A stretch of 64,000 bases of DNA. Origin: Lachnospiraceae bacterium. GTDB lineage: Bacteria > Bacillota > Clostridia > Lachnospirales > Lachnospiraceae. The position numbers were made by a program, and so were the translations under genes. The DNA lies in assembly GCA_017940415.1 (NCBI GenBank), contig JAGAYR010000021.1, forward strand, positions 38,573 through 102,572, given 5' to 3'. The notes under the pieces were generated by a model, which worked only from the letters and a program-made list of their open reading frames with translations, searched no databases and was not told the DNA's origin. Below are positions 1-8,336 of this stretch, piece by piece. Each line of letters starts with the position of its first letter. The stretch's first letter is position 1.

Positions 1-542
1 GATTTAAGCTCCGCGGGATCTTCGTTTCCGTATTCTTTTAACTCGGGGAAATAACCCCATTTGAATTTCTTGCCGGGATAGGCGCTGAATATTCCGTAGT
101 CGGAGGCAACGTAAGCGCCCGCGCACATGAGATATACGGGACCTTTTCTGAAAGCGGTATGCTCTTTGTATTTGGCGATAAGGCCTCTGGGATTGTAAGC
201 GTAGAGCTGGCTTTTCTTGTAAAGTCTTTCGCTGATCCTGAGTGTAAGTGCGCCCTTCTTAAGCCTTGGCATCACAAGAGACATATCCGTGGTCCAGCCG
301 ATAAGAGCGCAGTCCGCATCCATGATCTTTTTAAGGCATTCTTCGTGAACCTTCTCACTTTCATATGCCTTCATTACATAGGCGGGCGTTTCATCCTTCC
401 ATCCCATGGAAGTACGTTCTTCTTCTATCTTTTCCGTCTGGATAAAAACAAAATCCCCCGCGGGGCCAAGCTTTTCTGTCATGGCCTCGCAAAAGGGAAT
501 CTGATGATGATTTATATAATTGGATACAAAGACTATCTTCAT
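1..542 (-). CDS. glycosyltransferase, N-terminal part (runs off the left edge)
   Basis: I read this frame directly. It starts at an ATG (542-540) and stays open to the window edge (about 180 residues). The N-terminus, MKIVFVSNYINHHQIPFCEA, resembles the first beta-alpha unit of GT-B glycosyltransferases (GT1/GT4 type), where a strand and a short loop carrying histidines open the acceptor domain. The start overlaps the TGA of the upstream glycosyltransferase as ATGA, so it is probably translationally coupled within a polysaccharide operon. Donor and acceptor cannot be inferred because the C-terminal nucleotide-sugar domain lies outside the window. Assignment to the superfamily is fairly safe and to a reaction impossible. 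Confidence 0.7.
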   Translation of the reverse strand, partial: MKIVFVSNYINHHQIPFCEAMTEKLGPAGDFVFIQTEKIEEERTSMGWKDETPAYVMKAYESEKVHEECLKKIMDADCALIGWTTDMSLVMPRLKKGALTLRISERLYKKSQLYAYNPRGLIAKYKEHTAFRKGPVYLMCAGAYVASDYGIFSAYPGKKFKWGYFPELKEYGNEDPAELK

Positions 543-1867
543 GAATCAGCGCCGCACATCCTGTTGTAGATCCCGATCATCTGACCTGCTACGGTAGCGG
601 GATCATGGTCTTTAAGTGCTCTTTGTCTTGCAGCCTTGGCTCTGCTCTTTGCAGCTTCGGGATCTGCCATAACTGCCTCAATGCATCCGCGAAGAGATGC
701 CGCAACTTCATCAAGAGGTTTTCTCGCATTACAGTCATAGAGAAGGCATTCTTTTTTATCCTCGATGATATCGGGAATACCTCCGACTCTGGATGCGATT
801 ATGGGAGCTTCGCAAAGAGCCGCTTCAACTATGGAATTAGGCGAATTCTCTATTGATGAAGGGCATATGTATATGCCGCATTTTAAATACTCTTCTTTCA
901 TCTTCTCGGCGGAGATCCTTCCCAGGAATTCCACCTTACCCTGAAGATTTCCTCTCTCAATAAGCTCTCCGAGATACTTTCCGTATTCCGAGATCTTCAC
1001 TTTCTCTTTGAGAGTGTTCTGAGAAACAATATTCTGACCTGCAACTCTTATCTTAAGCTCGGGCCAGTTGATATCCATAAGTGCTCTGAGAAGAATGTGG
1101 AATCCCTTGAGAGGATAATCCGCACCGGATACGAAAATGGTATTGGCGTCTCTCTGAACACTTTCGGTAAGAGGCTCATAGAACACTGCTCTCATAACCT
1201 CTCCCGCATATACATACTCAGCTTCCGGGCCGAGTCTTGTCGCCCACTTTTTATCAAAAGAAGTCCTGCCGCCCAGGAATCCCGCACAGCCTGCAGCTTC
1301 AAGTTCGTTGCGTGCTCTTGCCTGGAATTTCTCCTGCTGCTGTTTAATGGAATCCTTCTTAAGCGTATCTCTGAATGTTGCGGAGGATACGATCTCATCG
1401 GGAAGACATGCCATGTAATCCGCAGCCACCGCCGCACAGATTCCCTGAAATGTAATGAGAAGCTTTTCTCTGCCAGGATGGTAATGGAAATCATCACCGC
1501 ATACAGCCTTACCCATGGCAAGTGCATGAGGATATTCCGTGCCGAAAATATGGACCACGTCGGGTCTGTACTCATCCAGGATTCTGTTCATCCTGCCTTC
1601 AAGAGCCGGATCAAAAATCTCTGGATGAACCGTGTCTTCACGAAAAGCAAAATAACTTACTTCAAAAGTTTCATTTAAGAAAAAGGATCCTCTTTTTCCG
1701 TCATATTCTTCGGAAACAGGAAAAGCAACGGCAAGGCTTACATCGGATGCCGATGAAGCCATTGCAGTCATAAGGCCCTCAACCCAGCCTTCCTTGGGAA
1801 TGCCGGTGATACCGAGTGCCTCGCCCGCCTGAGGCGGTATGAGATTGCAAAGCCATAGTACTTTCAT
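539..1867 (-). CDS. glycosyltransferase family 4 (GT-B fold)
   Basis: This is a 442-residue GT-B glycosyltransferase, likely cytoplasmic or membrane-peripheral, building a polysaccharide repeat unit. The C-terminal half carries the GT4 donor-site pattern: a stretch around 'SGADYPLKGFHILL' followed by 'PSSIENSPNSIVEA' with the EX7E-type glutamates, then 'ASRVGGIPDII'. The N-terminal half has the acceptor domain with 'VVHIFGTEYPHA'. The start directly abuts the stop of the polyprenyl glycosylphosphotransferase gene, and its stop overlaps the next glycosyltransferase by 4 nt, so it is an internal operon gene. Sugar specificity is not readable from sequence. Confidence 0.85.
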   Translation of the reverse strand: MKVLWLCNLIPPQAGEALGITGIPKEGWVEGLMTAMASSASDVSLAVAFPVSEEYDGKRGSFFLNETFEVSYFAFREDTVHPEIFDPALEGRMNRILDEYRPDVVHIFGTEYPHALAMGKAVCGDDFHYHPGREKLLITFQGICAAVAADYMACLPDEIVSSATFRDTLKKDSIKQQQEKFQARARNELEAAGCAGFLGGRTSFDKKWATRLGPEAEYVYAGEVMRAVFYEPLTESVQRDANTIFVSGADYPLKGFHILLRALMDINWPELKIRVAGQNIVSQNTLKEKVKISEYGKYLGELIERGNLQGKVEFLGRISAEKMKEEYLKCGIYICPSSIENSPNSIVEAALCEAPIIASRVGGIPDIIEDKKECLLYDCNARKPLDEVAASLRGCIEAVMADPEAAKSRAKAARQRALKDHDPATVAGQMIGIYNRMCGADS

Positions 1868-3310
1868 TTAATCGTCCCGTCCGCCGTTTTGTTTTTCGTT
1901 CTTAAGAGCGGTTATCTGTTCCTTCTCTACGCCTTCCGTTGAATCGGGCCAGAGAAGAACTTTAAGTGTAAGGAGCATGAGCTTGAGATCAAGCATCAAT
2001 GAATACTTTTCAATATAGATAAGATCCAGCTTTAATTTGTCGTAAGGAGTGGTGTTGTATTTTCCGTAGACCTGGGCAAATCCCGCAAGGCCTGCCTTAA
2101 CCTTCATACGATATGCAAACTCGGGCATGATCTCAACATACTGCTTGATGATCTCGGGGCGCTCGGGTCTGGGTCCTATGAAGGACATCTCACCCTTTAA
2201 AATATTGAAGAGCTGGGGAAGTTCATCAAGTCTGCACTTTCTGATGAATTTACCGACGGGAGTAATTCTGGAATCGCCCTTGCTTGCAAGTCTTGCAACA
2301 CCGTCACTCTCCGCATCCACTCTCATGGATCTGAATTTGTAGATCTTGAACTCCTTGGCATTTCTTGTACATCTGACCTGCTTATAAAGCACGGGGCCTC
2401 GATCATAGAGCTTGACCGCAAGTGCAGTAAGAAGCATAAGAGGCGAAGTCAGAATGATAAGTATCAGTGAGAATACGATATCAATGGTACGCTTGATAAC
2501 TCTCTCTTCGATGGTAAGTGAATACTCTCTGGTAAGAAGGATGGGAGAATCAAATACGTGAAGTTCCTCTGCACCCGTCAGTATTACATCGCCGATCTTG
2601 GGGAAAAGATAAAATCTGATGGAGTTGCCGTAGCAGTATTTAACGATCTGTTTTCTCTCATCAACAGTGATATCTCCGATGACAACCGCGTTACATTTAC
2701 CGGTGGAGAAATCCTCTTCTATTCTCTTAACAACCACATCGTATCCCTGTTCAACTTCAATACGGTCGGTAATCTTGTACTTGTCTTTTCTGGTCTCGAA
2801 CTTCTCGGTCAGCATATCGGGCTGTTTGCTTCCGTAGATCATGAGAAGTTTTCTGGGCGGGAAAAGATGCCTGTAGATCTTATTCGCTATGGGAATATAA
2901 ATGACTACAACCAGGAACTGTTCAAAGCCCATGTATATGAAATAGGGCAGGCGGAAAAGCTGAAACGCCATGAGGGAAAGCTCACCGTATATAAGGATTC
3001 CCGCAAGGAGCGTTGCAAAAAGCTGTGAAAAAACAATCTCGGAATTTTTAAGATATCCCAGTCTCATTCCGCCGTACATGTTGGAGAACATCAGGAGAAT
3101 GACGCCGTAAACAGCTATCTCGAGAACGTGACCCTTGAACCAGAAATTTCTCAGAGGTTCAACAACACTGTGCTGGAAATGGAAATACCAATGAAGACCG
3201 AAGATTGCTATCTCCAGTCCTATACATCCCATACAGAGCATCAGGTTGATAAGTCTCTTGGTACTCTCCAGTATTTGGTCTTTTCTGTAATGTTCGTCGT
3301 TGATGATCAT
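1868..3310 (-). CDS. polyprenyl glycosylphosphotransferase (initiating sugar-1-phosphate transferase)
   Basis: This 480-residue membrane enzyme is expected to transfer a sugar-1-phosphate from a UDP-sugar to undecaprenyl phosphate, the first step of a cell-surface polysaccharide. The N-terminal half has several hydrophobic segments and a CoA-binding-like cytoplasmic domain. A further hydrophobic segment precedes the bacterial sugar-transferase domain, which shows 'GPVLYKQVRCTRNAKEFKIYK' spacing, 'KFRSMRVDAE', 'RKCRLDELPQLFNILKGEMSFIG' and 'GPRPERPE'. These match the WbaP/EpsL-type catalytic core, including the DE pair. Its place among glycosyltransferases supports a role as the priming enzyme of this cluster. 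Which sugar is loaded is unknown. Confidence 0.9.
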   Translation of the reverse strand: MIINDEHYRKDQILESTKRLINLMLCMGCIGLEIAIFGLHWYFHFQHSVVEPLRNFWFKGHVLEIAVYGVILLMFSNMYGGMRLGYLKNSEIVFSQLFATLLAGILIYGELSLMAFQLFRLPYFIYMGFEQFLVVVIYIPIANKIYRHLFPPRKLLMIYGSKQPDMLTEKFETRKDKYKITDRIEVEQGYDVVVKRIEEDFSTGKCNAVVIGDITVDERKQIVKYCYGNSIRFYLFPKIGDVILTGAEELHVFDSPILLTREYSLTIEERVIKRTIDIVFSLILIILTSPLMLLTALAVKLYDRGPVLYKQVRCTRNAKEFKIYKFRSMRVDAESDGVARLASKGDSRITPVGKFIRKCRLDELPQLFNILKGEMSFIGPRPERPEIIKQYVEIMPEFAYRMKVKAGLAGFAQVYGKYNTTPYDKLKLDLIYIEKYSLMLDLKLMLLTLKVLLWPDSTEGVEKEQITALKNEKQNGGRDD

Positions 3311-3311
3311 T

Positions 3312-4292
3312 TTATTTCTTTATTCTTTCGTGGATCTTCTTAACAAGCTTTGCGGGGAAAAACGCAAAGAGTATCAGGTTTCTCTTATGCTTTCCCGTCA
3401 GGTACTTATCCTTCAGGATATTCCCTTTGAATGACTTTACCTTCTTCATGACCGAAGTGTAAAGAATATTGTCTTTATTCATTTCATCAGCCGGTATGTG
3501 GAGAAGAAACCACATGGCCTGCATCAGATAAAAATGGATCGCGTCCTCTTTGTACTCAGGAAATTTTCTTTCCGTAAGTTCCAGCATCTTATCCGCGTTT
3601 TCCATCACGTTCTCGTAGAAGCTCTGCTTATAAGTGCCTCTTGTATTACTCTGGCCCCGCAGGATTATGTGATATCCCGGCTTTCTTACAATAAGCAGCT
3701 TTCTGATGGAAGAACTCATATTTACCAGAAGCTCGAAATCCTCATTCAGCCTTCCCTCGGAAAAAGAAAACCCTTCGAAGAAATCCTTCCTGAAAAGTTT
3801 CGTACAAAACGAGCTGTCTCCCCTGTGGAGCAAAAGGCTTCTGAAAAATTCCCTTCCGGAAAAAGAAACCGATTCGTCAAATCCCTCGCCGAAAGCTTTT
3901 ATAACTTTGCCTTCTTCATCTTCCTCGCAGGAAAGTATCTGGGCCGCATCCGCGTCAAAGTCGTTCTCAAGAGCGGACACCAGGTTCATATACATATCTG
4001 TTTCGATATAGTCATCCGCATCGATGAAGCCTATATACTTACCGGTTGCAACTTTAAGTCCCGCGTTTCTTGCAGAGGACGATCCGCCGTTTTCTTTGGA
4101 TATAACCTTGATCCCGGGATCCTCTGCGGCATAGCCCTTAAGCATCTGCAGGGATTCATCCTTGGAGCCGTCGTCTACGCAAATGACCTCAAGATTTTCA
4201 TAGGTCTGTTTGCGGACACTGCCAATGGACCGCTCGAGATACTTCGCGGCGTTGTACACAGGTATTACGATGCTCACTAATGGCTTATCCAT
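3312..4292 (-). CDS. glycosyltransferase family 2
   Basis: This is a 326-residue GT-A glycosyltransferase. The opening 'VSIVIPVYNAAKYLERSIGSV', the nucleotide-binding 'CVDDGSKDES', and the metal-site 'GFIDADDYIE' around residue 92 are classic GT2 features. 'NGGSSSARNAGLKVATGKYI' is the usual helix between them. The C-terminal third is basic and weakly hydrophobic (ending FFPAKLVKKIHERIKK), consistent with peripheral membrane association. It sits 1 nt upstream of the glycosylphosphotransferase gene in the polysaccharide operon. Its upstream flank carries a GTGACA/TGTCAC hairpin (4314-4346) rather than an obvious promoter. Confidence 0.88.
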   Translation of the reverse strand: MDKPLVSIVIPVYNAAKYLERSIGSVRKQTYENLEVICVDDGSKDESLQMLKGYAAEDPGIKVISKENGGSSSARNAGLKVATGKYIGFIDADDYIETDMYMNLVSALENDFDADAAQILSCEEDEEGKVIKAFGEGFDESVSFSGREFFRSLLLHRGDSSFCTKLFRKDFFEGFSFSEGRLNEDFELLVNMSSSIRKLLIVRKPGYHIILRGQSNTRGTYKQSFYENVMENADKMLELTERKFPEYKEDAIHFYLMQAMWFLLHIPADEMNKDNILYTSVMKKVKSFKGNILKDKYLTGKHKRNLILFAFFPAKLVKKIHERIKK

Positions 4293-4313
4293 AACTAATT
4301 TATTATAACATAC

Positions 4314-4346
4314 TGTGACAGCGGGGGCGCTTCACTTTTGTCACCT
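4314..4346 (+). repeat. GGTGACA-type short hairpin repeat, copy 1
   Basis: The sequence has GTGACA at 4315-4320 and TGTCAC at 4339-4344, enclosing a GCGGGGGCG core. The same layout (GTGACA, G-rich GGGGACG core, T-rich stretch, GTCACC) recurs at 50315, 53457, 55631 and 59503, with a related form inside uvrB. This copy supplies the stop codon (4345-4347) of the glycosyltransferase on its right. It is likely a dispersed palindromic repeat; a terminator role is possible but unproven. Confidence 0.6.
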
Positions 4347-5094
4347 ATATTCTTCTTTTTACTGCGTTAAATCCCCAGCCTATAAAGCAAAAGCAGCTGT
4401 ATATAAAGGGCAGCTTTTCCGACTGACGATACAGGTTCCAGATACGTCTTGCGGAATCCGACTTATCCGATGAAAGAGAATTACCGATTCTTCTGTAAAG
4501 CACCAGGTTCTCGGTTACGCCGCAGGCCTTGTATCCCTTGCGGAGAAGCTTAAACCAAAGGGCGGTATCCTCGGATTTGATATCGGGGAAAACCAGTTCT
4601 TCCTTGGGTACGATCTCGGTATCGAAAATAACCGTGGAAGTAAATATCGTGGTATTGCAAAGTGCCTTTCTGTAACTGATCTTGGAAGGAACCTTTACCA
4701 CCTTGCCCATGGGATTGGCATCCTTGTCCGCAAATTCATATCCGGTGTAGCAGAAGCCGCACTTCTTCTCTTCCATGAGTTTCAGCTGTTTTTCCAGCTT
4801 TCCCTCCATCCAGAGATCGTCTCCGTCCAGAAATGCGATGTATCTTCCGCCGCTTTCCCTGATACCTAAGTTCCTTGCGCCGTGTGCCTTAAGCTTCTTA
4901 CCGGGCTCGATAAGTCTGATAGGTGCTTCGATGTGGCGTGCCTTATATTTATTGATAGCGGCAACCGAATTGTCCGTACTCATGTCATCGACCAGAATGA
5001 TCTCTATGTCGGAGATGTTCTGGGCAAGTACGGAATCAAGGGTATACTCTATATATTTTTCAAGATTGTAAACAGGTATTACTACACTGATCAT
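4345..5094 (-). CDS. glycosyltransferase family 2
   Basis: This is a 249-residue GT-A glycosyltransferase. Visible motifs are 'ISVVIPVYNLEKYIEYTLDSV', 'IILVDDMSTDNSV' and 'YIAFLDGDDLW' near residue 93, the last being the metal-binding DxD region. It is shorter than its neighbour because it lacks the C-terminal extension. The start overlaps the stop of the preceding membrane-protein gene by 4 nt (5091-5094), so the genes are translationally coupled. The stop codon lies in a GTGACA-type hairpin, suggesting a repeat inserted at the very end of the reading frame. The acceptor is unknown. Confidence 0.88.
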   Translation of the reverse strand: MISVVIPVYNLEKYIEYTLDSVLAQNISDIEIILVDDMSTDNSVAAINKYKARHIEAPIRLIEPGKKLKAHGARNLGIRESGGRYIAFLDGDDLWMEGKLEKQLKLMEEKKCGFCYTGYEFADKDANPMGKVVKVPSKISYRKALCNTTIFTSTVIFDTEIVPKEELVFPDIKSEDTALWFKLLRKGYKACGVTENLVLYRRIGNSLSSDKSDSARRIWNLYRQSEKLPFIYSCFCFIGWGFNAVKRRI

Positions 5095-5924
5095 AGAATA
5101 CCTCCGTGTATCAGATAAAATCTCTCACCGTTTGAAGCGGTAAATTCCTCGCAGGAAAAGCCCGCGCTTTCTATTAATGCAGGATCGCATTCTCCGGGAA
5201 CCACCACGATTCCCGCTCCCATTGCAAAAGCATCTTCCACCACTTCCGCAGCCAGATGGAATTTATTATCCGCCATATCCAGAAGATCGTCACGAAGCTG
5301 TCTTACCTCCGCAGGGTAAGTACCGTAACGGTTCTTGGTAAGTCTTCCGTCCCACATATCTCTTCCGTAGAGAGTTGTGACATCCGCACTTATTGCGTGA
5401 ATGCATGCGGTTATATCATCATTTGCCAAAACCGTATTACCTTCATAATGAGTGCAGATAAATTCGGCAACTTCACGCTCGGAGACAGACGCATTTTCAA
5501 AGCGGCCCTGTCCCTGTTCTGCGCCGGTTCCCAGAGAGCCGCACAAAAGTACCGCTCCCGCTATAAGTGCGCAGCCTGTGATGATGGTACTCTTTTTCAT
5601 CTTACGAATATCGGAAACATATTCACCCGCCATGTCAGACATGCACACAGCTCCCAGAGGAATCAGAGGAATTATTCCCCAGATATCGGGAACGTCGTAA
5701 TATGTTCCGAAAACAATGCGGATTATCGAAGCACTGACAGGGATCATCAGCATCGCAAAAGAAACCGCAGCAAGTAAAAGAAGTGCCTTTATGCGATCAT
5801 CCGTCTTCCTGCCGGTCTTCTTAAGCAGCGCTATGGCAGCTATGCCGGATACGAAAAGAGACGCGTTCAGGATAATGCATTCTCTGTAATGTGCTATGCA
5901 ATCGATCAGGAGGCCTTTAAGCAT
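5091..5924 (-). CDS. membrane protein, possibly the C-terminal part of a split protein
   Basis: I place the start at the ATG 5924-5922, which has AGGAGG a few bases upstream, giving 277 residues; the longer frame to 6023 has no such site. The protein has three or four hydrophobic segments in the first 150 residues, then an extracytoplasmic-looking soluble domain ending 'NGERFYLIHGGIL'. It overlaps the preceding gene by 19 nt in the -1 frame, and the two together look like one polytopic protein with a soluble tail. I do not recognise the family. Its position among glycosyltransferases suggests a role in polysaccharide assembly or export. Confidence 0.6.
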   Translation of the reverse strand: MLKGLLIDCIAHYRECIILNASLFVSGIAAIALLKKTGRKTDDRIKALLLLAAVSFAMLMIPVSASIIRIVFGTYYDVPDIWGIIPLIPLGAVCMSDMAGEYVSDIRKMKKSTIITGCALIAGAVLLCGSLGTGAEQGQGRFENASVSEREVAEFICTHYEGNTVLANDDITACIHAISADVTTLYGRDMWDGRLTKNRYGTYPAEVRQLRDDLLDMADNKFHLAAEVVEDAFAMGAGIVVVPGECDPALIESAGFSCEEFTASNGERFYLIHGGIL

Positions 5925-6904
5925 TTCACCCTCCTTACCGCGATCATGCAGATGATAAACATCGCATAGATACATGCACAAAATCCGATTCCGTACTGAG
6001 TCCTGCAAATAAGCGCTTCGCATAATACGGGAAGAATCGCTAAGAAATATTTTTTCTCAAAGAGAAGATACAGCATAAAAGGGATCAAAACCCAGATTCT
6101 TATGGCCGGTCCCGTCCACATCTGTGAAAGCACCGCAAATCCCTGCGCATAGGATGAAAGGTCCGATGCAAAAACAAAGAGGATCACGGAAAGCATGAAT
6201 ACCGAGCGCTTGAAAGCTTCGTTTTCTTTTTCGGAGAAGAGGCTCTTCGACAGAGAAAGCATGGCGCACAGTCCGGATACAAACCAAAATGCGGGCATGA
6301 TGTTATATAGAATAACCTCGGGTGCGGTTCCGAAAGCAGAGGCCATAACGGAATACAATCCGGGAAGGCAAAGGATCTTGTATCTCATGGGAACGCCTTC
6401 CGCGTAGGGCTTTCCCGTCAAAGGATCTAAGGTATACATCACATTTCCCTTGAGAAATGTTCTTACCGTTTCAAGCGTTTCATCGCCGGTTGTATTAACG
6501 CGAAGTCCGAATGCTACCGTGATAACGCCGGCCAAAACCGCCAATGCTGCGATGCAGATGATCGCCTTCACACCTGCGGGTAATGTTTTCTTTTCCTTCT
6601 TCTTATCTCCCTTAGCCTTACCCATGATCACGGTGAGAACCACAAATGCAAAATAAGATACGGTCATCAAGACTACCATGATGATGCCTGCGAGCTTTTT
6701 TTCATCTGCTACAGGTCCGCTACGCATTATCGTAAGAAAATGGGAAACAAAAGAAACGCACAGGACTGCTAAAGAGCCTGCGCAAAAAGATGAAAAGATA
6801 TCCGCTTTCTTTTTGGAAAAAAGAGCGGAAAAAAGCATCAGGGTACGCCCCGAAAAAAATGCAACAATTATCAAAAAAAGAACAAGCAGAACCGTTTTTG
6901 CCAT
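5906..6904 (-). CDS. polytopic membrane protein of the polysaccharide cluster
   Basis: This is a 332-residue protein with about eight predicted hydrophobic segments, beginning 'MAKTVLLVLFLIIVAFFSGRTL'. A large loop after the fourth segment contains 'GDETLETVRTFLKGNVMYTLDPLTGKPY' spaced residues, which would face outside. That pattern resembles the first external loop of GT-C transferases and related integral membrane proteins, but the resemblance is only architectural. It stops within the start region of the next gene, where a CTTAAAG heptamer preceded by AGGAGG could in principle also allow a -1 shift. Family not identified. Confidence 0.6.
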   Translation of the reverse strand: MAKTVLLVLFLIIVAFFSGRTLMLFSALFSKKKADIFSSFCAGSLAVLCVSFVSHFLTIMRSGPVADEKKLAGIIMVVLMTVSYFAFVVLTVIMGKAKGDKKKEKKTLPAGVKAIICIAALAVLAGVITVAFGLRVNTTGDETLETVRTFLKGNVMYTLDPLTGKPYAEGVPMRYKILCLPGLYSVMASAFGTAPEVILYNIMPAFWFVSGLCAMLSLSKSLFSEKENEAFKRSVFMLSVILFVFASDLSSYAQGFAVLSQMWTGPAIRIWVLIPFMLYLLFEKKYFLAILPVLCEALICRTQYGIGFCACIYAMFIICMIAVRRVKCLKAS

Positions 6905-6918
6905 TCCAAATATCCTTG

Positions 6919-7857
6919 TCAGAAGCAGTTTTTCTCATTCTTAAGATAAAGAGGACGTTCCTTCACCTCAAGGTATGCCTTGGCAATATACTGTCCCAGG
7001 ATGCCGGTACAGAAGAACTGCAAGCCGCCCACAAATACAATAACCGTCATAAGGCTGGGCCATCCCGCAACAGGATCTCTGAAGATCAGCCATCTGACGA
7101 TAATAAACAGGATCATTACAAATGAAATAAAGCACAGAATTATGCCTATCAGTGAACTGAGTACGAGAGGCTTGGTGGAGAATGCGGTGATGCCTTCGAG
7201 AGAATACAATACAAGTCCCCAGAAGTTCCACTTGGTCTTGCCGGCGCTTCTGTCAACATTCTCGAAATCGATCCACTTGGTCTCATATCCGACCCATCCG
7301 AATATACCCTTGGTAAAACGGTTGTACTCTGTCATGGAAAGGACAGCTGAAATAAACTGATTTGTCATCAGTCTGTAATCTCTTGCTCCGTCCATGATCT
7401 CGGTGTCGGAGAGTTTTTTCATTACTTTATAAAAACGTCTTGCGAAAAAGCTTCTGATCGGAGGCTCGCCCTTTCTGGTAACGCGCCTTGTGGCAACGGA
7501 ATCATACCCCTGATCGATGTATGAAAACATCTCTTCGAGAAGTGAAGGGGGATCCTGAAGATCCGCATCCATGATAACCGCATAGTCCGAATCCGCAGCA
7601 GCTCTGAGGCCCGCATACATGGCAGCTTCCTTACCGAAATTCCTGGAAAAAGAGATCATGTGTACTCTGGGGTCACTGTCATGAAGTCCTCTTACCACCT
7701 CAACGGTCTTGTCATCTGAACCGTCATCAATGAATATAAGCTTAAGCTCAGTACCTCTTTTCTCAAGAAAAGCAGTCTGAGCAACAAGTTCTTTATAGAA
7801 AAGAGGGATTGCTTCCTCTTCATTTTTGCAGGGTACAATTACGGTAAGTTCTGACAT
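6919..7857 (-). CDS. GtrB/DPM1-like polyprenyl-phosphate glycosyltransferase (GT2)
   Basis: This 312-residue GT2 enzyme most likely makes a polyprenyl-phosphate-linked sugar. The N-terminal 230 residues hold 'LTVIVPCKNEEEAIPLFYKEL', 'IFIDDGSDDKT', 'ISFSRNFGKEAAMYAGLRAA' and 'DYAVIMDADLQDPP', the diagnostic set of the GtrB/PglC-like DPM synthase subfamily. Two transmembrane helices follow (about 232-256 and 268-292). Such enzymes supply a flipped lipid-linked sugar to extracytoplasmic GT-C transferases. That fits the neighbouring polytopic membrane protein, but the partnership is an inference. Confidence 0.9.
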   Translation of the reverse strand: MSELTVIVPCKNEEEAIPLFYKELVAQTAFLEKRGTELKLIFIDDGSDDKTVEVVRGLHDSDPRVHMISFSRNFGKEAAMYAGLRAAADSDYAVIMDADLQDPPSLLEEMFSYIDQGYDSVATRRVTRKGEPPIRSFFARRFYKVMKKLSDTEIMDGARDYRLMTNQFISAVLSMTEYNRFTKGIFGWVGYETKWIDFENVDRSAGKTKWNFWGLVLYSLEGITAFSTKPLVLSSLIGIILCFISFVMILFIIVRWLIFRDPVAGWPSLMTVIVFVGGLQFFCTGILGQYIAKAYLEVKERPLYLKNEKNCF

Positions 7858-7915
7858 TTCGCCTCCGCATAGAATTCATTACATATTCCGATACATTATA
7901 GCATATAAACGGACA

Positions 7916-7943
7916 TAAAAACAGCGGAGCTGTGCGCTCCGCT
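7916..7943 (-). terminator. rho-independent terminator downstream of the HPr-like gene
   Basis: Read on the minus strand, an 8-bp perfect stem (7923-7930 with 7936-7943, AGCGGAGC/GCTCCGCT) with a 5-nt loop is followed by a T run (7921-7917). It lies about 20 nt after the stop of the HPr-like gene and separates it from the polysaccharide operon. Confidence 0.85.
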
Positions 7944-7963
7944 GAAAAATCTTCTATTTAGGA

Positions 7964-8230
7964 CTATTCCCCCAAACCGCTCTCTACAACTGCAACAAGA
8001 GCTTCAAGAGCCTTATCCTCATCCTCGCCCTCACAGACGAATTCTATCTCGTCACCGCACTTGATGCACGCTCCGAGAACTGAAAGAACGGACTTGGCAT
8101 TGGCTGTATTGTCATCACCGAATCTGAATGTTATCAGCGACTTGTACTGCATTGCTTCCTTGCAAAGAATACCGGCGGGTCTCAAATGAAGTCCTGTAGG
8201 ATTTTTGATCAAAACCTTCTGAGATACCAT
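7964..8230 (-). CDS. ptsH: HPr family phosphocarrier protein
   Basis: This 88-residue protein is about the length of HPr. 'NPTGLHLRPA' places the phosphorylatable histidine exactly at residue 15 with the conserved Arg17. 'AKSVLSVLGA' provides a serine at residue 47, equivalent to the regulatory Ser46 of Firmicute HPr. It should carry phosphate from enzyme I to PTS transporters, or act as a Crh-like regulator. The Ala usually after His15 is Leu here, so a regulatory paralogue rather than the main HPr is possible. It appears monocistronic, with its own promoter (8304-8332) and terminator. Confidence 0.85.
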   Translation of the reverse strand: MVSQKVLIKNPTGLHLRPAGILCKEAMQYKSLITFRFGDDNTANAKSVLSVLGACIKCGDEIEFVCEGEDEDKALEALVAVVESGLGE

Positions 8231-8303
8231 TTTCGAATGCCTTTCCTAGTCTTATTAGACACGCCTGCTGCCGTCCATGTAACAGGCTTATCTTCTATAC
8301 ATG

Positions 8304-8332
8304 ATAATAACAGATTACCATGATAAAAACAA
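8304..8332 (-). promoter_or_regulatory. putative promoter of the HPr-like gene
   Basis: On the minus strand TTGTTT (8332-8327) and TATTAT (8309-8304) are spaced by 17 nt, about 75-80 nt upstream of the HPr-like start codon. It fits a sigma-A promoter by consensus only. Confidence 0.4.
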
Positions 8333-8336
8333 TATT

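Noticed and set aside
1097-1678. Long plus-strand ORF opposite the glycosyltransferase
   Set aside because: It is an antisense shadow of a well-supported gene, with no ribosome site or recognizable domain; many similar shadows in the window were left out.
5997-6023. Upstream start of the membrane gene at 6023
   Set aside because: The internal ATG at 5924 has a strong AGGAGG; the longer form is just the overlapping frame of the preceding gene.
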